Part shown: in pieces, positions 6,366-6,382 of the stretch | Numbering within the stretch: position 1 is the stretch's first letter | Layout: every line of letters starts with the position of its first letter | Source of the DNA: an uncultured Collinsella sp. | GTDB lineage: Bacteria; Actinomycetota; Coriobacteriia; Coriobacteriales; Coriobacteriaceae | Reading direction: 5' to 3' | Assembly: GCA_900551555.1 (NCBI GenBank) | Contig: URWC01000113.1 | Span: 1 to 6,382, forward strand | Length of the DNA stretch: 6,382 bases | Program-made: the position numbers and the translations under genes | The notes under the pieces: model-generated | The model's input: the letters and a program-made list of their open reading frames with translations, nothing else | What the model was told of the DNA's origin: nothing | The model's database searches: none

Positions 6366-6382
6366 CAATCCCTATACAAAAC

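Noticed and set aside
1..6382. Searched for CRISPR arrays, tRNA or rRNA genes, insertion sequences, toxin-antitoxin pairs and phage genes
   Set aside because: No regularly spaced repeats, no transposase or integrase motifs, no RNA gene signatures and no toxin gene beside the regulator were seen.

Overview
The window is about 60% GC by eye and carries six genes, all on the minus strand, so transcription runs from position 6382 towards position 1. High GC, strong purine-rich ribosome binding sites and the protein sequence style suggest a gut Coriobacteriia-type actinomycete, possibly Collinsella. This is inference from appearance, not a database match.

In order of transcription: (a) 5600-6232, an unrecognised polytopic membrane protein with a very basic, charged N-terminus, ending at a textbook Rho-independent terminator (5552-5582). 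(b) 5300-5551, a noncoding stretch of about 250 bases with nested inverted repeats and a short tandem repeat. (c) 4877-5299, an unrecognised small single-pass membrane protein. (d) 4177-4740, a lower-GC helix-turn-helix regulator that probably starts at TTG, with an AT-rich inverted repeat over its promoter region. (e) 2770-4125, rmuC, 51 bases downstream of the regulator, ending in a strong hairpin. (f) 840-2642, an ABC exporter with fused membrane and ATPase domains. (g) 111-776, nth, endonuclease III, 63 bases downstream of the exporter and probably co-transcribed with it. No start of a further gene can be supported in bases 1-110, although a weak terminator-like hairpin lies just after nth.

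rmuC and nth both act on DNA (recombination and base excision repair) but are separated by the exporter and a hairpin, so this looks like ordinary chromosome and not a dedicated system. I see no transposase, integrase, CRISPR array, tRNA, rRNA or toxin gene. The least ordinary parts are the low-GC regulator with its operator-like dyad next to rmuC, and the nested dyads at 5391-5509. Neither amounts to a demonstrated new system.
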